Counted from the stretch's first letter, positions 44,501 through 53,732 are shown. The stretch: DNA of 59,094 bases from Prevotella sp. (GCA_022782305.1 JALFPC010000108.1:1-59094); one strand, 5' to 3'. The notes: a model not told the origin generated them from the letters alone. Translations and numbers: made by a program.

Positions 44501-45396
44501 ACTTCTTCTCGTTTATAAAGAAAGAAGACGAGATTATTAGATGGTATGACCGAGAAGATCATACTCTCTTCGACGTCTGCGCCGATGACCACTGCCAAAG
44601 ATATCAGGGCATCACCAATGCATGCTTGCCACAGGTGGTGGAAGCGATCAGACAAACCCGCGGACAGATACTGACTTTTAATAACGAAATATGCGACGCC
44701 AGATTCAGTAAATGCTGCGGGGGCATATCGGAAGAATTCCAATACTGCTGGGAAGATACACCAAAACCTTACCTCACAGCCATCAGCGACAACAATTCCA
44801 CAGAACATAATGATGGTAACGCTGAACATAATGACGGCAGAAGCATACAGATGCCTGACCTGACCATAGAGGCAAATGCTCAACAATGGATTAGATCTTC
44901 TCCAAAGGCTTTCTGCAATACCTCCGACAAGAATATTATGGCACAGGTGCTCAACGACTATGACCGCGAAACTCCTGACTTCTACAGATGGAAAATAGAA
45001 TATTCTCAGGAGCAAATGGCTGCTCTCATAGCAGACAAAATGAAAGACGACTTCGGAAATATCATAGACCTCATACCCCTGGAGAGAGGAAAAAGTGGAC
45101 GTATTTGCCGATTGCAAATAGTGGGCACAAAGAAAACTATGACCATAGGAAAGGAACTGGAAATAAGACGTGTGCTCAGCGATTCTCACCTCTATAGCAG
45201 CGCTTTTGTGGTGGACAAAATGGATACCGACTCAGAGGGTATCCCTGCTCGATTCATACTGACTGGGGCTGGATGGGGACATGGAGTGGGCCTATGCCAA
45301 ATTGGAGCCGCTGTGATGGGGCAACAGGGATATAAGTATGACGAAATTCTGCTGCACTACTATAACGGGGCGGAAATAAAGGAGATCTATAAGTAA
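41581..45396 (+). CDS. Triple fusion: glycosyltransferase GT2 - DUF4922 (GalT/HIT-like) - SpoIID
   Basis: One 1271-residue frame carries three modules. Residues 1-230 are a divergent glycosyltransferase-like part. Residues about 250-430 form a GT2 domain ([34 protein letters not shown], and DxD-like [10 protein letters not shown]). Residues about 540-800 are DUF4922, with [32 protein letters not shown] and a nucleotide-transferase-type His motif in [10 protein letters not shown]. Residues about 850-1271 are SpoIID/LytB-like ([30 protein letters not shown]). SpoIID domains cleave denuded peptidoglycan. There is no clear signal peptide, so where the SpoIID part acts is puzzling. The AmpG-like permease gene follows at ten bases, pointing to cell-wall or muropeptide metabolism. 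Confidence 0.85.
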   Translation: MREKIDCFLACNDIKAVEPTIRQLKDSKTALHVCIVAAQEIINNNELPEGCTAIVSDRVNSSQTIRAIAENASAEYVLICTKSKPVTLGLSALERLLRVAADSNAAMVYSDYYSITNGIRTPHPVIDYQIGSLRDDFDFGCIMLIRTDLLHLYATQNANTNYNFAGLYDMRLFLSRHGHITHINEFLYTEEETDNRTSGEKQFDYVNPANREVQIEMEHAVTAHLKSIEALIDISAYATPDFTEQDFDVEASVIIPVKNREKTIADAVNSALMQTPKFKFNVIVVDNHSTDKTTDILNSINDHRLIHIIPKRDDLGIGGCWNIAINDDRCGRFAVQLDSDDLYSSPHTLQTIVDAFHKQKAAMVIGAYRMCDFDLNTLPPGLIDHKEWTDNNGPNNALRINGLGAPRAFFTPLLRQIQFPNTSYGEDYALGLIFSRRYRIGRIYDELYLCRRWGGNSDAALSIDKINANNLYKDRLRSLEVTARQQMLKGKHDIMADSSLWRFFNRQMETWEETRKRYRQLQNVETRELGNDSFNLTVQHNPARIVSTGASIDKKSIAHRPCFLCAANRPPEQSKLIVDKNFELLVNPFPILPEHFTIAARQHIPQLIHDCYGEIHKLLDIYPELTVFYNGPKSGASAPDHKHLQAGTSGVVPLQTCWQRLSRSLTEVTTINDEEGIWRMADYPCPAYVIKSTNADNDQRLFNMLYHAMPTQKGDSEPMMNIMAWRNGKEWIAVVIPRSKHRPDCYYNNDNSRFMVSPGALDMAGLIIMPHADEFNRITAEIALDIIKEVGIKEHDAAKIEEKIKRKVSTAVKTAAHNFQEPEVTVGIVSGQSICFVLNAPYTAKGETITGEQTVEFSEGGILWRGRQYQQLTFTPQCDDANFSLLDVTIGINFHWERRQTQVFNGSLMLVVESDKIHAINQLPVERYLASVISSEMNASSSIELLKAHAVISRSWLLAQMEKRQMLTNGDNNNFFSFIKKEDEIIRWYDREDHTLFDVCADDHCQRYQGITNACLPQVVEAIRQTRGQILTFNNEICDARFSKCCGGISEEFQYCWEDTPKPYLTAISDNNSTEHNDGNAEHNDGRSIQMPDLTIEANAQQWIRSSPKAFCNTSDKNIMAQVLNDYDRETPDFYRWKIEYSQEQMAALIADKMKDDFGNIIDLIPLERGKSGRICRLQIVGTKKTMTIGKELEIRRVLSDSHLYSSAFVVDKMDTDSEGIPARFILTGAGWGHGVGLCQIGAAVMGQQGYKYDEILLHYYNGAEIKEIYK

Positions 45397-45406
45397 ACAG
45401 AATGGT

Positions 45407-46708
45407 ATGAAAAAATCAAATCCTTGGGGATGGGTGCCATCCCTCTATTTCGCCGAGGGACTGCCTTATGTGGTGGTGATGACGGTTTCGCTGGTGCTAT
45501 ATAAGCAACTCAAACTGAGCAACGCCGAAATTACATTCTATACCAGTTGGCTCTATCTGCCATGGGTGATAAAACCGCTGTGGAGCCCATTTATTGACCT
45601 GATGAAAACTAAACGATGGTGGGTGACAGCTATGCAACTGCTCATAGGGGCCGCTTTCGGAGGAGTGGCCTTCACATTGCAAACAGAACTCTGGTTGCAG
45701 GGAACTCTCTGCTGCTTCTGGCTCATGGCTTTCGCAAGCGCTACTCACGATATCGCTGCAGACGGATTCTATATGCTCGGACTGAGCAACCACCATCAGG
45801 CTGTGTTTGTGGGCATCAGAAGCACATTCTACAGACTGGCCACGATATTCGGACAGGGACTGCTCGTGATGGCTGCCGGAAACTTGCAGGTGATATTCAG
45901 AAATAGTGGTATTAAATATTCATGGAGCCTGATGTTTTATGGAGTCACAGGATTGTTTATCGCTCTGTGGCTATGGCACCAGTATATACTGCCAAAACCC
46001 TCTGAAGACTCAGAAAAGAAAAATCATGGCGCTAAGGATATAGTAAAGGGGATAAAGGTGATGATGACTACTTTCTTTACTAAGATGCCTTTCAAACAGA
46101 TGATGGCTGCCATCCTCTTTATGCTGCTATATAGAATGCCGGAAGGTCTGCTGGCTAAAGTGTCTACTCTCTTTCTCATTGATAAACAATATGCAGGAGG
46201 ACTGGGACTGTCGCCACAGGAATACGGATTCGTGCAGGGCACCGTGGGAGTGGTGGGACTGACACTCGGAGGTATCATCGGAGGTCTGGCCATTGGGCGA
46301 GACGGACTGAAACGCTGGCTGTGGCCCATGGTGTGCGCCATCACTCTGCCTGATGTGGTGTATGTATACATGAGTTATGCACAAGACGTGAGCTTTGCCA
46401 TGATTAATATTTGCGTGTTTATAGAGCAGTTTGGATATGGATTCGGATTCACTGCATATATGCTATATCTTATCTATTATAGTCAGGGGGATTATAAAAC
46501 AAGCCATTATGCTCTGTGCACAGCTCTCATGGCTCTGTCGATGATGATACCTGGACTCTTTGCAGGGGCTCTGCAGGAATGCGTGGGATACAGGGCTTTC
46601 TTCATCATCGTAATGGTGGCATGCCTCTTGACTTTCTTCGTGGCGGCAAAACTGAATATTGACCCAAACTTCGGCAGAAAAAACCTAACAGAGACTGACA
46701 AAGAATAA
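45407..46708 (+). CDS. AmpG-like MFS permease
   Basis: This is a 433-residue major-facilitator transporter with about twelve hydrophobic helices. The N-terminal blocks NPWGWVPSLYFAEGLPYVVV, SWLYLPWVIKPLWSPFIDLM and ASATHDIAADGFYM match the AmpG group, which imports anhydro-muropeptides from the periplasm in cell-wall recycling. Its position behind the SpoIID fusion supports a peptidoglycan-related substrate, but sugar transport is not excluded. The gene ends with a repeat that spans its stop codon and is followed by a strong terminator. Confidence 0.85.
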   Translation: MKKSNPWGWVPSLYFAEGLPYVVVMTVSLVLYKQLKLSNAEITFYTSWLYLPWVIKPLWSPFIDLMKTKRWWVTAMQLLIGAAFGGVAFTLQTELWLQGTLCCFWLMAFASATHDIAADGFYMLGLSNHHQAVFVGIRSTFYRLATIFGQGLLVMAAGNLQVIFRNSGIKYSWSLMFYGVTGLFIALWLWHQYILPKPSEDSEKKNHGAKDIVKGIKVMMTTFFTKMPFKQMMAAILFMLLYRMPEGLLAKVSTLFLIDKQYAGGLGLSPQEYGFVQGTVGVVGLTLGGIIGGLAIGRDGLKRWLWPMVCAITLPDVVYVYMSYAQDVSFAMINICVFIEQFGYGFGFTAYMLYLIYYSQGDYKTSHYALCTALMALSMMIPGLFAGALQECVGYRAFFIIVMVACLLTFFVAAKLNIDPNFGRKNLTETDKE

Positions 46709-46761
46709 TTGCTCATAGACACGAAAAATATTGTTCATAGACTTGAAAATTATTGCTCATA
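46697..46761 (+). repeat. Three 21-22 bp tandem units spanning the permease stop codon
   Basis: GACAAAGAATAATTGCTCAT(A) contains the last codons D-K-E-stop. It is followed by GACACGAAAAATATTGTTCA(TA) and GACTTGAAAATTATTGCTCA(TA), then a fading partial unit. Each copy carries stop triplets. Confidence 0.88.
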
Positions 46762-46774
46762 AGCATGAAAAAGC

Positions 46775-46808
46775 AAAGGGATCCTAGTTTCACAACTGGG
46801 ACCCCTTT
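46775..46808 (+). terminator. Rho-independent-type terminator
   Basis: AAAGGGATCCTAGTT pairs with AACTGGGACCCCTTT in a 15-bp stem with two imperfect positions, loop TCAC, followed by TATTATACTT. It ends the aguB-to-permease operon. The remaining sequence from 46809 to 47055 is AT-rich; the 73-residue ORF at 46906 has no start signal or coding character and I see no gene in it. Confidence 0.8.
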
Positions 46809-47055
46809 TATTATACTTCTTGATGATAGTATTAATAATGGAAAAGAATTAAATTACATTTTTCGGTACAAAGGTATAAAAAAAAAACTATAAACACCAA
46901 ATAATATGCCTAAAATAATTAATTATAAACACATTTTATGGCAATTATGTATAAATATTACTCAAAATGACAATAAAGGGACGATTTTTTGCACTCATGA
47001 GCTCTCATATACCAAAAAGATGACCAAAGAGTGGGATTTTCTCCAATTTATTTAT

Positions 47056-47064
47056 TACCTTTGC
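47056..47064 (+). promoter_or_regulatory. -7 box for rlmN
   Basis: TACCTTTGC ends 16 bases before the rlmN ATG at 47081, leaving a very short leader. Confidence 0.65.
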
Positions 47065-47080
47065 AGAAAATATTGCAAGA

Positions 47081-48121
47081 ATGGAAGAAAACGGCAAGAT
47101 ATTATTGCTCGGAATGGACATGGATGAACTCAGACAATTGGCTGTTGATCTGGGCATGCCTAAGTTCACCGGCGGACAGATAGCAAAATGGCTGTATGAT
47201 CGCAGGGTGACAGACATCGCATACATGACCGATATATCACTAAAAAACAGAACCATATTGCAGAAACATTGCAACATAGGGGCAATGAAACCTATAGAAT
47301 GTATGGTTTCAAAAGACGGGACAAAGAAATATCTCTTCCCTACTCACAACGGAAAATTCATAGAAACCGTTTATATTCCTGACAGAGAGAGAGCAACTCT
47401 ATGCGTCTCTTCACAGGTGGGATGCAAAATGAATTGCCTATTCTGCCAAACAGGAAAACAGGGGTTTGAAGGAAACCTGACAGTAGCGGATATCCTAAAC
47501 CAGGTTTACTCTCTCCCCGAGGCCGACACTCTGACAAATATTGTCTTTATGGGACAGGGAGAACCCATGGACAACCTCGACAACGTGATGAAAGCTACGA
47601 AAATTCTAACTGCTGACTATGGATGGGCATGGAGCCCAAAAAGAATAACAGTCAGCAGCGTGGGAATAAAAAATAAACTCAAAAGATTTCTCGACGAAAG
47701 CGAATGCCATATTGCCATCAGCATGCACTCGCCTATACACGAGCAGAGAATGCAACTGATGCCTGCAGAAAAGCAGATGACAATAGCTGAGGTGGTGGAT
47801 CTGTTAAAACAATATGACTTCACACACCAACGTAGGGCTTCATTTGAATATATCGTCTTTGATGGTGTCAACGACTCGATAAATCATGCAAAAGAAATAG
47901 TGAGAATGGTGGAAGGACTCGAATGCAGAGTTAACCTCATACGCTTTCATGCTATTCCAGATGTAAACCTCTATGGGGCATCCGACTACAAAATGGAGAC
48001 ACTGAGAGATTACTTAACCAAACATGGGGTGTTTACAACCATCAGAGCAAGCAGAGGACAGGACATCATGGCGGCATGCGGACTGCTCAGCACTGCAGCA
48101 AAACAGCATGAACTGCAATAG
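47081..48121 (+). CDS. rlmN: Dual-specificity 23S rRNA/tRNA adenine-C2 methyltransferase
   Basis: This radical-SAM enzyme adds a methyl group to C2 of A2503 in 23S rRNA and of A37 in some tRNAs. The CxxxCxxC cluster motif is in VGCKMNCLFCQTGKQGF, and the later blocks NIVFMGQGEPMDN, VSSVGIKN and AISMHSP are typical. The C-terminal catalytic Cys is in the MAACGLL block. The length of 346 residues is normal. It has its own promoter; the 150-base gap to pdxA contains no clear promoter and only a repeated TGTAGACA word. Confidence 0.96.
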   Translation: MEENGKILLLGMDMDELRQLAVDLGMPKFTGGQIAKWLYDRRVTDIAYMTDISLKNRTILQKHCNIGAMKPIECMVSKDGTKKYLFPTHNGKFIETVYIPDRERATLCVSSQVGCKMNCLFCQTGKQGFEGNLTVADILNQVYSLPEADTLTNIVFMGQGEPMDNLDNVMKATKILTADYGWAWSPKRITVSSVGIKNKLKRFLDESECHIAISMHSPIHEQRMQLMPAEKQMTIAEVVDLLKQYDFTHQRRASFEYIVFDGVNDSINHAKEIVRMVEGLECRVNLIRFHAIPDVNLYGASDYKMETLRDYLTKHGVFTTIRASRGQDIMAACGLLSTAAKQHELQ

Positions 48122-48271
48122 CTGACACTTACTAATCTGACTCCGCATGAATGGCGCATCCTGACACATTTATTTCACAACCTATATATATAATAAGGTG
48201 TAGACATGAGAATTATATGATGTAGACAACTAACAATATCTATCAAAACATAATATAAAACTGAACACTAT

Positions 48272-49405
48272 ATGAACAACAAAAAAATAAGGGTGGCCAT
48301 AACACATGGCGACACCAATGGCATTGGATATGAGGTGATACTCAAAACATTCGCAGATCCTGCCATGCTCGAGATATGCACTCCCATCATCTACGGATCA
48401 CCAAAAGTGGCTGCCTATCACAGAAAAATGCTCGAACTGACTACTTCTTTCAGCATCATCGATAGGGCTGAAGACGCTCAAGAGGATAGGGTAAACTTGA
48501 TCGCGGTGATTGGAGAAGAAACTAAGGTGGACATCGGACAATCATCAAAAGAGGCGGGAGAGGCTGCTCTGAAAGCGCTCGATAGAGCCATGACAGATTT
48601 CAGATCTGATCTCTATGACGTGCTCGTTACTGCACCTATCAACAAAGATAATATACAGAGCGACCTCTTTCATTTCAAAGGGCATACCGAATATATCGAA
48701 AACAGCGTGGGGGATGGTAACAAATCGCTCATGATACTGCTCAACGAAAGATTGAGAGTGGCTCTGGTCACTACTCATCTGCCAATCAAAGATATTGCAG
48801 AGGCTATCACTGAAGAGGCCATCATTTCTAAAGCTACCATCTTCCATAAAAGCCTCAAAAGAGATTTCCGCATTTCAAACCCTAGGCTCGCCATACTGGC
48901 TCTCAACCCACATGCCGGCGACAATGGTGTGATAGGAAACGAAGAGAAAGATATTATCATTCCGGCAATAAACAAACTCGAGGAGAATGGCATACAGGCC
49001 TTCGGACCATACGCCGCCGACGGATTCTTTGCTTCCGAGGCATACAGAGCCTTCGACGGAGTGCTCGCCATGTATCACGACCAGGGACTGGCGCCATTCA
49101 AAACCATAGCATGCGACGACGGAGTAAACTACACCGCGGGACTGCCAATAGTACGCACTTCTCCTGACCATGGAACAGCATACGACATCGCTGGAAAAGG
49201 TATAGCAAGCGAAAACTCGTTTAGACAGGCCATTTATACTGCTATCGACATATTCAGAAATAGAGCAGAATATGACGAACCGATGGAAAACCCACTGCCA
49301 AAAATCTATCACGAGAAACGAGACGAAAGCGAAAAAGTACGCTTTGCTATTCCTAAACCCAAAGACCAGTTTAAAAGACAGGACAAAAAGAAAATAGAAG
49401 AATAA
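48272..49405 (+). CDS. pdxA: 4-hydroxythreonine-4-phosphate dehydrogenase
   Basis: The enzyme oxidises and decarboxylates 4-phosphohydroxy-L-threonine in the DXP-dependent pathway to pyridoxal phosphate. The 377-residue product starts with RVAITHGDTNGIGYEVILK and has VTAPINKDNIQ, the metal-binding His in KGHTEYIE, ALNPHAGDNGVIG and MYHDQGLAPFKTIACDDGVN. The C-terminus ends in a Lys/Glu-rich extension (KPKDQFKRQDKKKIEE) that passes into a tandem repeat at the stop codon. The flippase-like gene follows after 70 bases. Confidence 0.96.
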   Translation: MNNKKIRVAITHGDTNGIGYEVILKTFADPAMLEICTPIIYGSPKVAAYHRKMLELTTSFSIIDRAEDAQEDRVNLIAVIGEETKVDIGQSSKEAGEAALKALDRAMTDFRSDLYDVLVTAPINKDNIQSDLFHFKGHTEYIENSVGDGNKSLMILLNERLRVALVTTHLPIKDIAEAITEEAIISKATIFHKSLKRDFRISNPRLAILALNPHAGDNGVIGNEEKDIIIPAINKLEENGIQAFGPYAADGFFASEAYRAFDGVLAMYHDQGLAPFKTIACDDGVNYTAGLPIVRTSPDHGTAYDIAGKGIASENSFRQAIYTAIDIFRNRAEYDEPMENPLPKIYHEKRDESEKVRFAIPKPKDQFKRQDKKKIEE

Positions 49406-49457
49406 CAAATAGACAAAGAAAAGAATAACAAATAGACAAAGAGAAGAGTAACAAGAC
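49382..49457 (+). repeat. 23-bp tandem repeat spanning the pdxA stop codon
   Basis: GACAAAGAAAAGAATAACAA(ATA) and GACAAAGAGAAGAGTAACAA(GAC) are two 23-base units. A degenerate first unit (AAAGAAAATAGAAGAATAAC) covers the last codons and the TAA of pdxA. Each unit re-creates a TAA. Confidence 0.85.
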
Positions 49458-49475
49458 ATGAATGACTAACAAAAG

Positions 49476-50480
49476 ATGAAAAAGAAATACCAGAATGCAT
49501 TCTTTATGTTTGGCATTGCGGTGCTCATCATCATGGTCACCCAACTCGACTTTAAGGAGGTTTACGAGGGACTGCAGAGAGCCGGATATTGGTTCTTCGC
49601 AGTCATAGCATTATGGTTCTTCCTCTATATTCTCAACACCGCATCGTGGTATACCATCATACACCACTCGCAGAAAACAGGCGAGAAAAGAAATAAACAG
49701 GTGGAATTCTGGTGGCTGTATAAAATTACAGTGAGCGGATTTGCACTCAACTATGCCACTCCAGGAGGACTCATGGGAGGTGAGCCATACCGCATCATGT
49801 CGCTATCGCCGAAAATTGGCACCGAAAGGGCTTCATCGTCGGTAATTCTTTATGCCATGACACACATATTCTCGCATTTCTGGTTTTGGCTGTTATCGGC
49901 AATGCTATATGTGGCAATAGAGAATGTTACCATTCCTATGCTTTGCTTCATAATAGCACTCACGGCATTCTGCTCGCTGGCTATATGGTTCTTTATCAAG
50001 GGATACAAGAGGGGGATAACAGTCAACTGCATGCAGGTGCTCAGCAGATTTCCGATGATCAAAAAATGGGCAAACCCTTTCTTTGAAAAACACAGCGAGC
50101 AACTCAAAAATATTGATAGGCAAATAGCTATTCTGCACAACCAAAACAGAAAGGCTTTCGTCATTGCTGTATTGCTCGAACTAATGTGCAGAATAATATC
50201 GGCACTGGAAATTTATTTCATCTTGCTCGTACTCTCACCAAAGGCCAACTATTTAGAGAGCATTCTCATACTCGCTTTCACTTCACTCATCGCAAACATG
50301 CTCTTCTTCCTGCCACTGCAATTGGGAGGACGAGAGGGGGGATTCCTCATGTCGGCAAAAGGACTGGCTCTCACTGCTAATGCTGGCATCTTCGTGGCTC
50401 TGATAGTAAGACTGAGAGAACTGATATGGACAGCCATAGGACTGATGCTAATCAAACTTGACCGCAAAAAGGAAAATTAA
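49476..50480 (+). CDS. Flippase-like membrane protein (UPF0104/LPG-synthase TM region)
   Basis: This is a 334-residue integral membrane protein with about eight helices, belonging to the lysylphosphatidylglycerol-synthase transmembrane-region (AglD/UPF0104) group. Characteristic pieces are FALNYATPGGLMGGEPYRIM and FFLPLQLGGREGGFLM. Members move or modify lipids or lipid-linked sugars across the inner membrane, but substrates are mostly unknown. The coding region ends about 50 bases before the start of the sigma-54 regulator, whose -7 box lies just beyond the stop. Confidence 0.82.
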   Translation: MKKKYQNAFFMFGIAVLIIMVTQLDFKEVYEGLQRAGYWFFAVIALWFFLYILNTASWYTIIHHSQKTGEKRNKQVEFWWLYKITVSGFALNYATPGGLMGGEPYRIMSLSPKIGTERASSSVILYAMTHIFSHFWFWLLSAMLYVAIENVTIPMLCFIIALTAFCSLAIWFFIKGYKRGITVNCMQVLSRFPMIKKWANPFFEKHSEQLKNIDRQIAILHNQNRKAFVIAVLLELMCRIISALEIYFILLVLSPKANYLESILILAFTSLIANMLFFLPLQLGGREGGFLMSAKGLALTANAGIFVALIVRLRELIWTAIGLMLIKLDRKKEN

Positions 50481-50514
50481 CGGCAGAAATGAACATATTA
50501 CCAAAAATTATGCT

Positions 50515-50523
50515 TATATTTGC
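50515..50523 (+). promoter_or_regulatory. -7 box for the sigma-54 activator operon
   Basis: TATATTTGC lies seven bases before the ATG at 50530. It makes the upstream track start at 50458 unlikely and suggests a nearly leaderless mRNA. Confidence 0.6.
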
Positions 50524-50529
50524 ACGGAA

Positions 50530-51768
50530 ATGAAAGGAGATGAACTACAATCCATAAAACAACGATACAATATCGTGGGGAATTGCGATATGCTGAATCG
50601 TGTGCTTGATGTCGCTCTGCAAGTGGCACCAACAGACCTCAGCGTGCTCATCATAGGCGAAAGCGGCGTAGGAAAAGAAATCATACCAAGAGTAATTCAT
50701 GATAACTCTCCTCGAAAAAGAGAGAAATATTTCGCTATCAACTGCGGAAGCATTCCTGAAGGAACTATAGACAGCGAACTCTTCGGACATGTGAAAGGGT
50801 CGTTTACTGGTGCTATCAGCGATAGTCCAGGCTATTTCGGCGTGGCAAACAAAGGTACTCTCTTTCTCGATGAGGTGGGAGAACTGCCCTTGGCTACCCA
50901 GGCGAGACTATTGCGTGTGCTCGAAACTGGTGAGTATATACCCGTGGGAGCCACAGAGGTGAAAAAAACAGACGTGCGCATAGTGGCCGCAACAAATGTA
51001 AACATTCAAAGAGCCATAAGCGAAGGACGATTTAGAGAAGACCTATACTATCGACTCAACTCCATACCCATACAAATGCCTCCACTCAGAGACAGAGGAG
51101 AGGATATCATTCTGCTCTTCAGACTCTTTGCCATGCAGATGGCAGAGAAATACAAAATGGAACGCATAGTGCTCACCGACGACGCTAAACGACTGCTGCT
51201 CAAATATAAATGGCCAGGAAACGTGAGACAACTCAAGAATATCACCGAGCAAATCTCCATATTGTGCAGAGAAAGACAGATAACGGCACAGATCCTATCG
51301 CAGTTTATACCTGAAGACCAGGAGTCTACACAACTGGCTACCATTAAACCGCTCTCAACCACAGACCATAGTTTTGAGAATGAGAGAGAGATATTATACA
51401 AGATATTGTTTGAACTCAGATCAAATGTAAACGAACTGCGTAATGAGGTGGGCATGCTCAAAAAACAATTGCAGACAGGGGTGACTACAACTGCCGAAAA
51501 CAAAAGCCTATATATACCCACCACAAACCAAAACACTGATATCAACGAAGCAGAAGAGGCAGAGGCAGAAGAATATGTGGAACCGCAAAAAGAGCACTAT
51601 ACAGATACAAACATATCCACAGACTCGCTAAACCTCAACGAGATAGGCAAACAGATGCTCATAAAGGCACTGGAGCGCAATGGGGGCAACAGAAGAAAGG
51701 CTGCTGAAGAACTGGGCATCTCAGACCGAACACTTTACCGCAGGCTTAGACAGTTTGGACTGGAATAA
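50530..51768 (+). CDS. Sigma-54-interacting transcriptional activator, no receiver domain
   Basis: This is an approximately 412-residue AAA+ activator of sigma-54 RNA polymerase. It has almost no N-terminal sensory domain: the AAA+ part begins within 30 residues. Walker A is IGESGVGKEI, the sigma-54 contact loop is GSFTGAIS (GAFTGA type), Walker B is GTLFLDEVGELP, and the arginine-finger region is FREDLYYRLN. A Fis-type HTH is at the C-terminus (NGGNRRKAAEELGISDRTLY). A Glu-rich linker separates the two. The start at 50530 is chosen from the -7 box. In this phylum it commonly precedes lptE and secG, as here, so envelope genes may be its targets. Confidence 0.9.
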   Translation: MKGDELQSIKQRYNIVGNCDMLNRVLDVALQVAPTDLSVLIIGESGVGKEIIPRVIHDNSPRKREKYFAINCGSIPEGTIDSELFGHVKGSFTGAISDSPGYFGVANKGTLFLDEVGELPLATQARLLRVLETGEYIPVGATEVKKTDVRIVAATNVNIQRAISEGRFREDLYYRLNSIPIQMPPLRDRGEDIILLFRLFAMQMAEKYKMERIVLTDDAKRLLLKYKWPGNVRQLKNITEQISILCRERQITAQILSQFIPEDQESTQLATIKPLSTTDHSFENEREILYKILFELRSNVNELRNEVGMLKKQLQTGVTTTAENKSLYIPTTNQNTDINEAEEAEAEEYVEPQKEHYTDTNISTDSLNLNEIGKQMLIKALERNGGNRRKAAEELGISDRTLYRRLRQFGLE

Positions 51769-51801
51769 TTTCATACTCACAAGTATTTATTATACGCAAT
51801 A

Positions 51802-52323
51802 ATGATGAACTCATATATGAAATATATATCTGCCACGATGCTCTTGCTGACCATGATGCTCATGTCATGCTCTGTACAGTATAAATTCAACGGAGCAAGC
51901 ATTGACTACAGCAAAACAAAAACAATACAAATAAACGATTTCCCCATACGCTCCAACTATGTTTGGGGACCTATGGCAAGCATCTTCAATAACCAACTCA
52001 AAGATGTGTTTGCCAACCATACAAAACTCATACAGGTGAAAAGAGACGGAGACCTAAAAATAGAGGGAGAAATAACACGATATGACCAACGTAATAAGTC
52101 GGTATCAAGCGAAGGCTATTCGGCACAAACAGAATTGTCGATGACTGTCAACGTGAGGTTTACTAACAATGCTAATCATACCGAAGACTTCGAAAGGCAG
52201 TTCACTGCCACATCTACATACGAAACTACACAGTCGCTCAATTCAGTGCAGGAAGAACTCGTGACTCAAATGGTAAAAGAGATTACTGACCAAATCTTCA
52301 ATGCAACTGTAGCTAACTGGTAA
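51802..52323 (+). CDS. lptE: LPS-assembly lipoprotein, LptE family
   Basis: This 173-residue outer-membrane lipoprotein would plug and support the LptD barrel that inserts lipopolysaccharide in the outer leaflet. The lipobox is LMSCSVQYK after a hydrophobic signal. The Bacteroidota LptE features are visible: YKFNGASIDYSKTKTIQI, then FNNQLKDVFANHTKL and the SLNSVQEELVTQMVKEITDQ C-terminal helix. The gene order sigma-54 regulator, lptE, TPR-like gene, secG supports the assignment. Confidence 0.85.
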   Translation: MMNSYMKYISATMLLLTMMLMSCSVQYKFNGASIDYSKTKTIQINDFPIRSNYVWGPMASIFNNQLKDVFANHTKLIQVKRDGDLKIEGEITRYDQRNKSVSSEGYSAQTELSMTVNVRFTNNANHTEDFERQFTATSTYETTQSLNSVQEELVTQMVKEITDQIFNATVANW

Positions 52324-52332
52324 ACAAACCTT

Positions 52333-53082
52333 ATGGATATAAGCACGCTGATAAGACACCCAGAACACCTCGACAAGGATACTTTGTATGAGCTGAGATC
52401 TATAATTGCCCTCTACCCGTATTTCCAGACGGCAAGACTGCTCATGCTACAAAACCTGTATCTGCTGCACGACCCATCTTTCGACGATGAGTTGAGAAGA
52501 GCGGCTGTCTATATCACAGACAGAGAAGTGCTGTTCAAAATGATTGAGGCTGTGCACTACCAACTGAGAAAACCAGCAGCGCCATCTAAGGCAACGGATA
52601 ATAACAACGGAAGCAGAACATTATCACTGATTGACAATTTCCTCGGAACTATACCACAAGAGGAACAAACTGCTGACAGAAAACAACGAAAACCAACACC
52701 AGCAGATGCCGCAGTAGACTATGTGGCTTACCTGCTCGAGAGTGAGTCGTATGCGGAAGAAAACAATGACCAAGAAACACCACAACTCATTGGGCATAAT
52801 CTTATCGACAACTTCATCGAACAAGACAATGGAAAAATAAAACTTAATGACAATCCTGAACTTATGCCCGAACTCGATCCTGTCATGCCAGAAAGCACAA
52901 AAGACAGCGATGAGGGCGTTTTTACAGAAACTTTAGCAAGAATTTACATAAAACAGGGCAGATATTCAAAGGCTTTGGAAATTATTAGGCGATTAAGTTT
53001 GAATTATCCAAAAAAAAATGCTTACTTTGCAGACCAAATACGTTTCTTAGAGAAATTGATAATAAATAACAACAAAAAATAA
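52333..53082 (+). CDS. TPR-like protein of unknown function
   Basis: The 249-residue product lacks a signal peptide. The N-terminal helical part (DISTLIRHPEHLDKDTLYEL, YPYFQTARLLMLQNLYLL) and a C-terminal TPR-like unit (ETLARIYIKQGRYSKALEII) are joined by an acidic, Pro- and Gln-rich linker. Function is unknown. It is nine bases from lptE and nine from secG, a position in which this protein type regularly occurs in Bacteroidota, so it may take part in envelope biogenesis or secretion. Confidence 0.75.
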   Translation: MDISTLIRHPEHLDKDTLYELRSIIALYPYFQTARLLMLQNLYLLHDPSFDDELRRAAVYITDREVLFKMIEAVHYQLRKPAAPSKATDNNNGSRTLSLIDNFLGTIPQEEQTADRKQRKPTPADAAVDYVAYLLESESYAEENNDQETPQLIGHNLIDNFIEQDNGKIKLNDNPELMPELDPVMPESTKDSDEGVFTETLARIYIKQGRYSKALEIIRRLSLNYPKKNAYFADQIRFLEKLIINNNKK

Positions 53083-53091
53083 GTAAAAAAG

Positions 53092-53502
53092 ATGTACACA
53101 TTATTAGTAATTCTAATCATTCTTGCAGCACTGCTCATGATTGGCATCGTGCTGATCCAGGAATCAAAAGGAGGAGGACTCTCTTCTAATTTCGCCTCTT
53201 ACAACCAAATTGGTGGAGTGCGCAAAACAACAGACTTTATCGAGAAAACAACATGGGGGCTGGCTCTCGTTATGGTAGTAATCAGCATAGCATGCGCTTA
53301 TGTGGCCCCCACTGCAGCCACTGACAGTTCGGTAATGGAAGGTATCGAGAATCCTACTACCAATCCTAACAACCTACCTGGTTTCGGAGCCGGACAGAAT
53401 AAGCCAGCAGCTGATGCTAAACCTGCAAACGCCGCTCCAGCAAAGGCTGATGCTAAACCTGCAGACGCTGCTCCAGCCACTCCTGCCGCAGACAAGAAAT
53501 AA
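53092..53502 (+). CDS. secG: Preprotein translocase subunit SecG with Ala/Pro-rich tail
   Basis: SecG is the small two-helix partner of the SecYE protein-export channel. The first helix is LLVILIILAALLMIGIVLIQ, the conserved ESKGGGLSSNFASYNQIGG loop follows, and the second helix is GLALVMVVISIACAYVAP. The 136-residue length is longer than E. coli SecG because of a low-complexity tail with two ADAKPA(N/D)AAPA repeats (about 36 bases each). Such tails are seen in this phylum. Confidence 0.92.
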   Translation: MYTLLVILIILAALLMIGIVLIQESKGGGLSSNFASYNQIGGVRKTTDFIEKTTWGLALVMVVISIACAYVAPTAATDSSVMEGIENPTTNPNNLPGFGAGQNKPAADAKPANAAPAKADAKPADAAPATPAADKK

Positions 53503-53619
53503 TATCTGTTGAGGGATTCATATCCCATTGCGCCAGCGTTGTTATGGGGATTATTGAGTGAAAAAAGCATTTCACTAAAAAAATATCCCGAAATATTAGG
53601 TGGAATAAAAAAAACATCG

Positions 53620-53628
53620 TACCTTTGC
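53620..53628 (+). promoter_or_regulatory. -7 box for tRNA-His
   Basis: TACCTTTGC ends 27 bases before the tRNA 5' end. Confidence 0.65.
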
Positions 53629-53654
53629 ACTCGCTTAACAAAAGCAACTAACAC

Positions 53655-53729
53655 GGTGGATGTAGTTCAGTTGGTTAGAGCGTCAGATTGTGGTTCTGAA
53701 TGTCGTGGGTTCGAGCCCCACCCTCCACC
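53655..53729 (+). tRNA. tRNA-His (GUG)
   Basis: The cloverleaf is complete: acceptor GTGGATG with CCTCCAC (one mismatch), anticodon arm TCAGA-TTGTGGT-TCTGA with anticodon GTG, and T arm GTGGG-TTCGAGC-CCCAC. The extra G at the 5' end and the discriminator C are the identity elements of tRNA-His. CCA is not encoded, as usual for the phylum. Its GUG anticodon makes it a queuosine substrate, which links it to queG. Confidence 0.95.
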
Positions 53730-53732
53730 CTT

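Noticed and set aside
46906-47127. 73-codon ORF before rlmN
   Set aside because: It runs through the rlmN promoter and start, is AT-rich and has no coding character.
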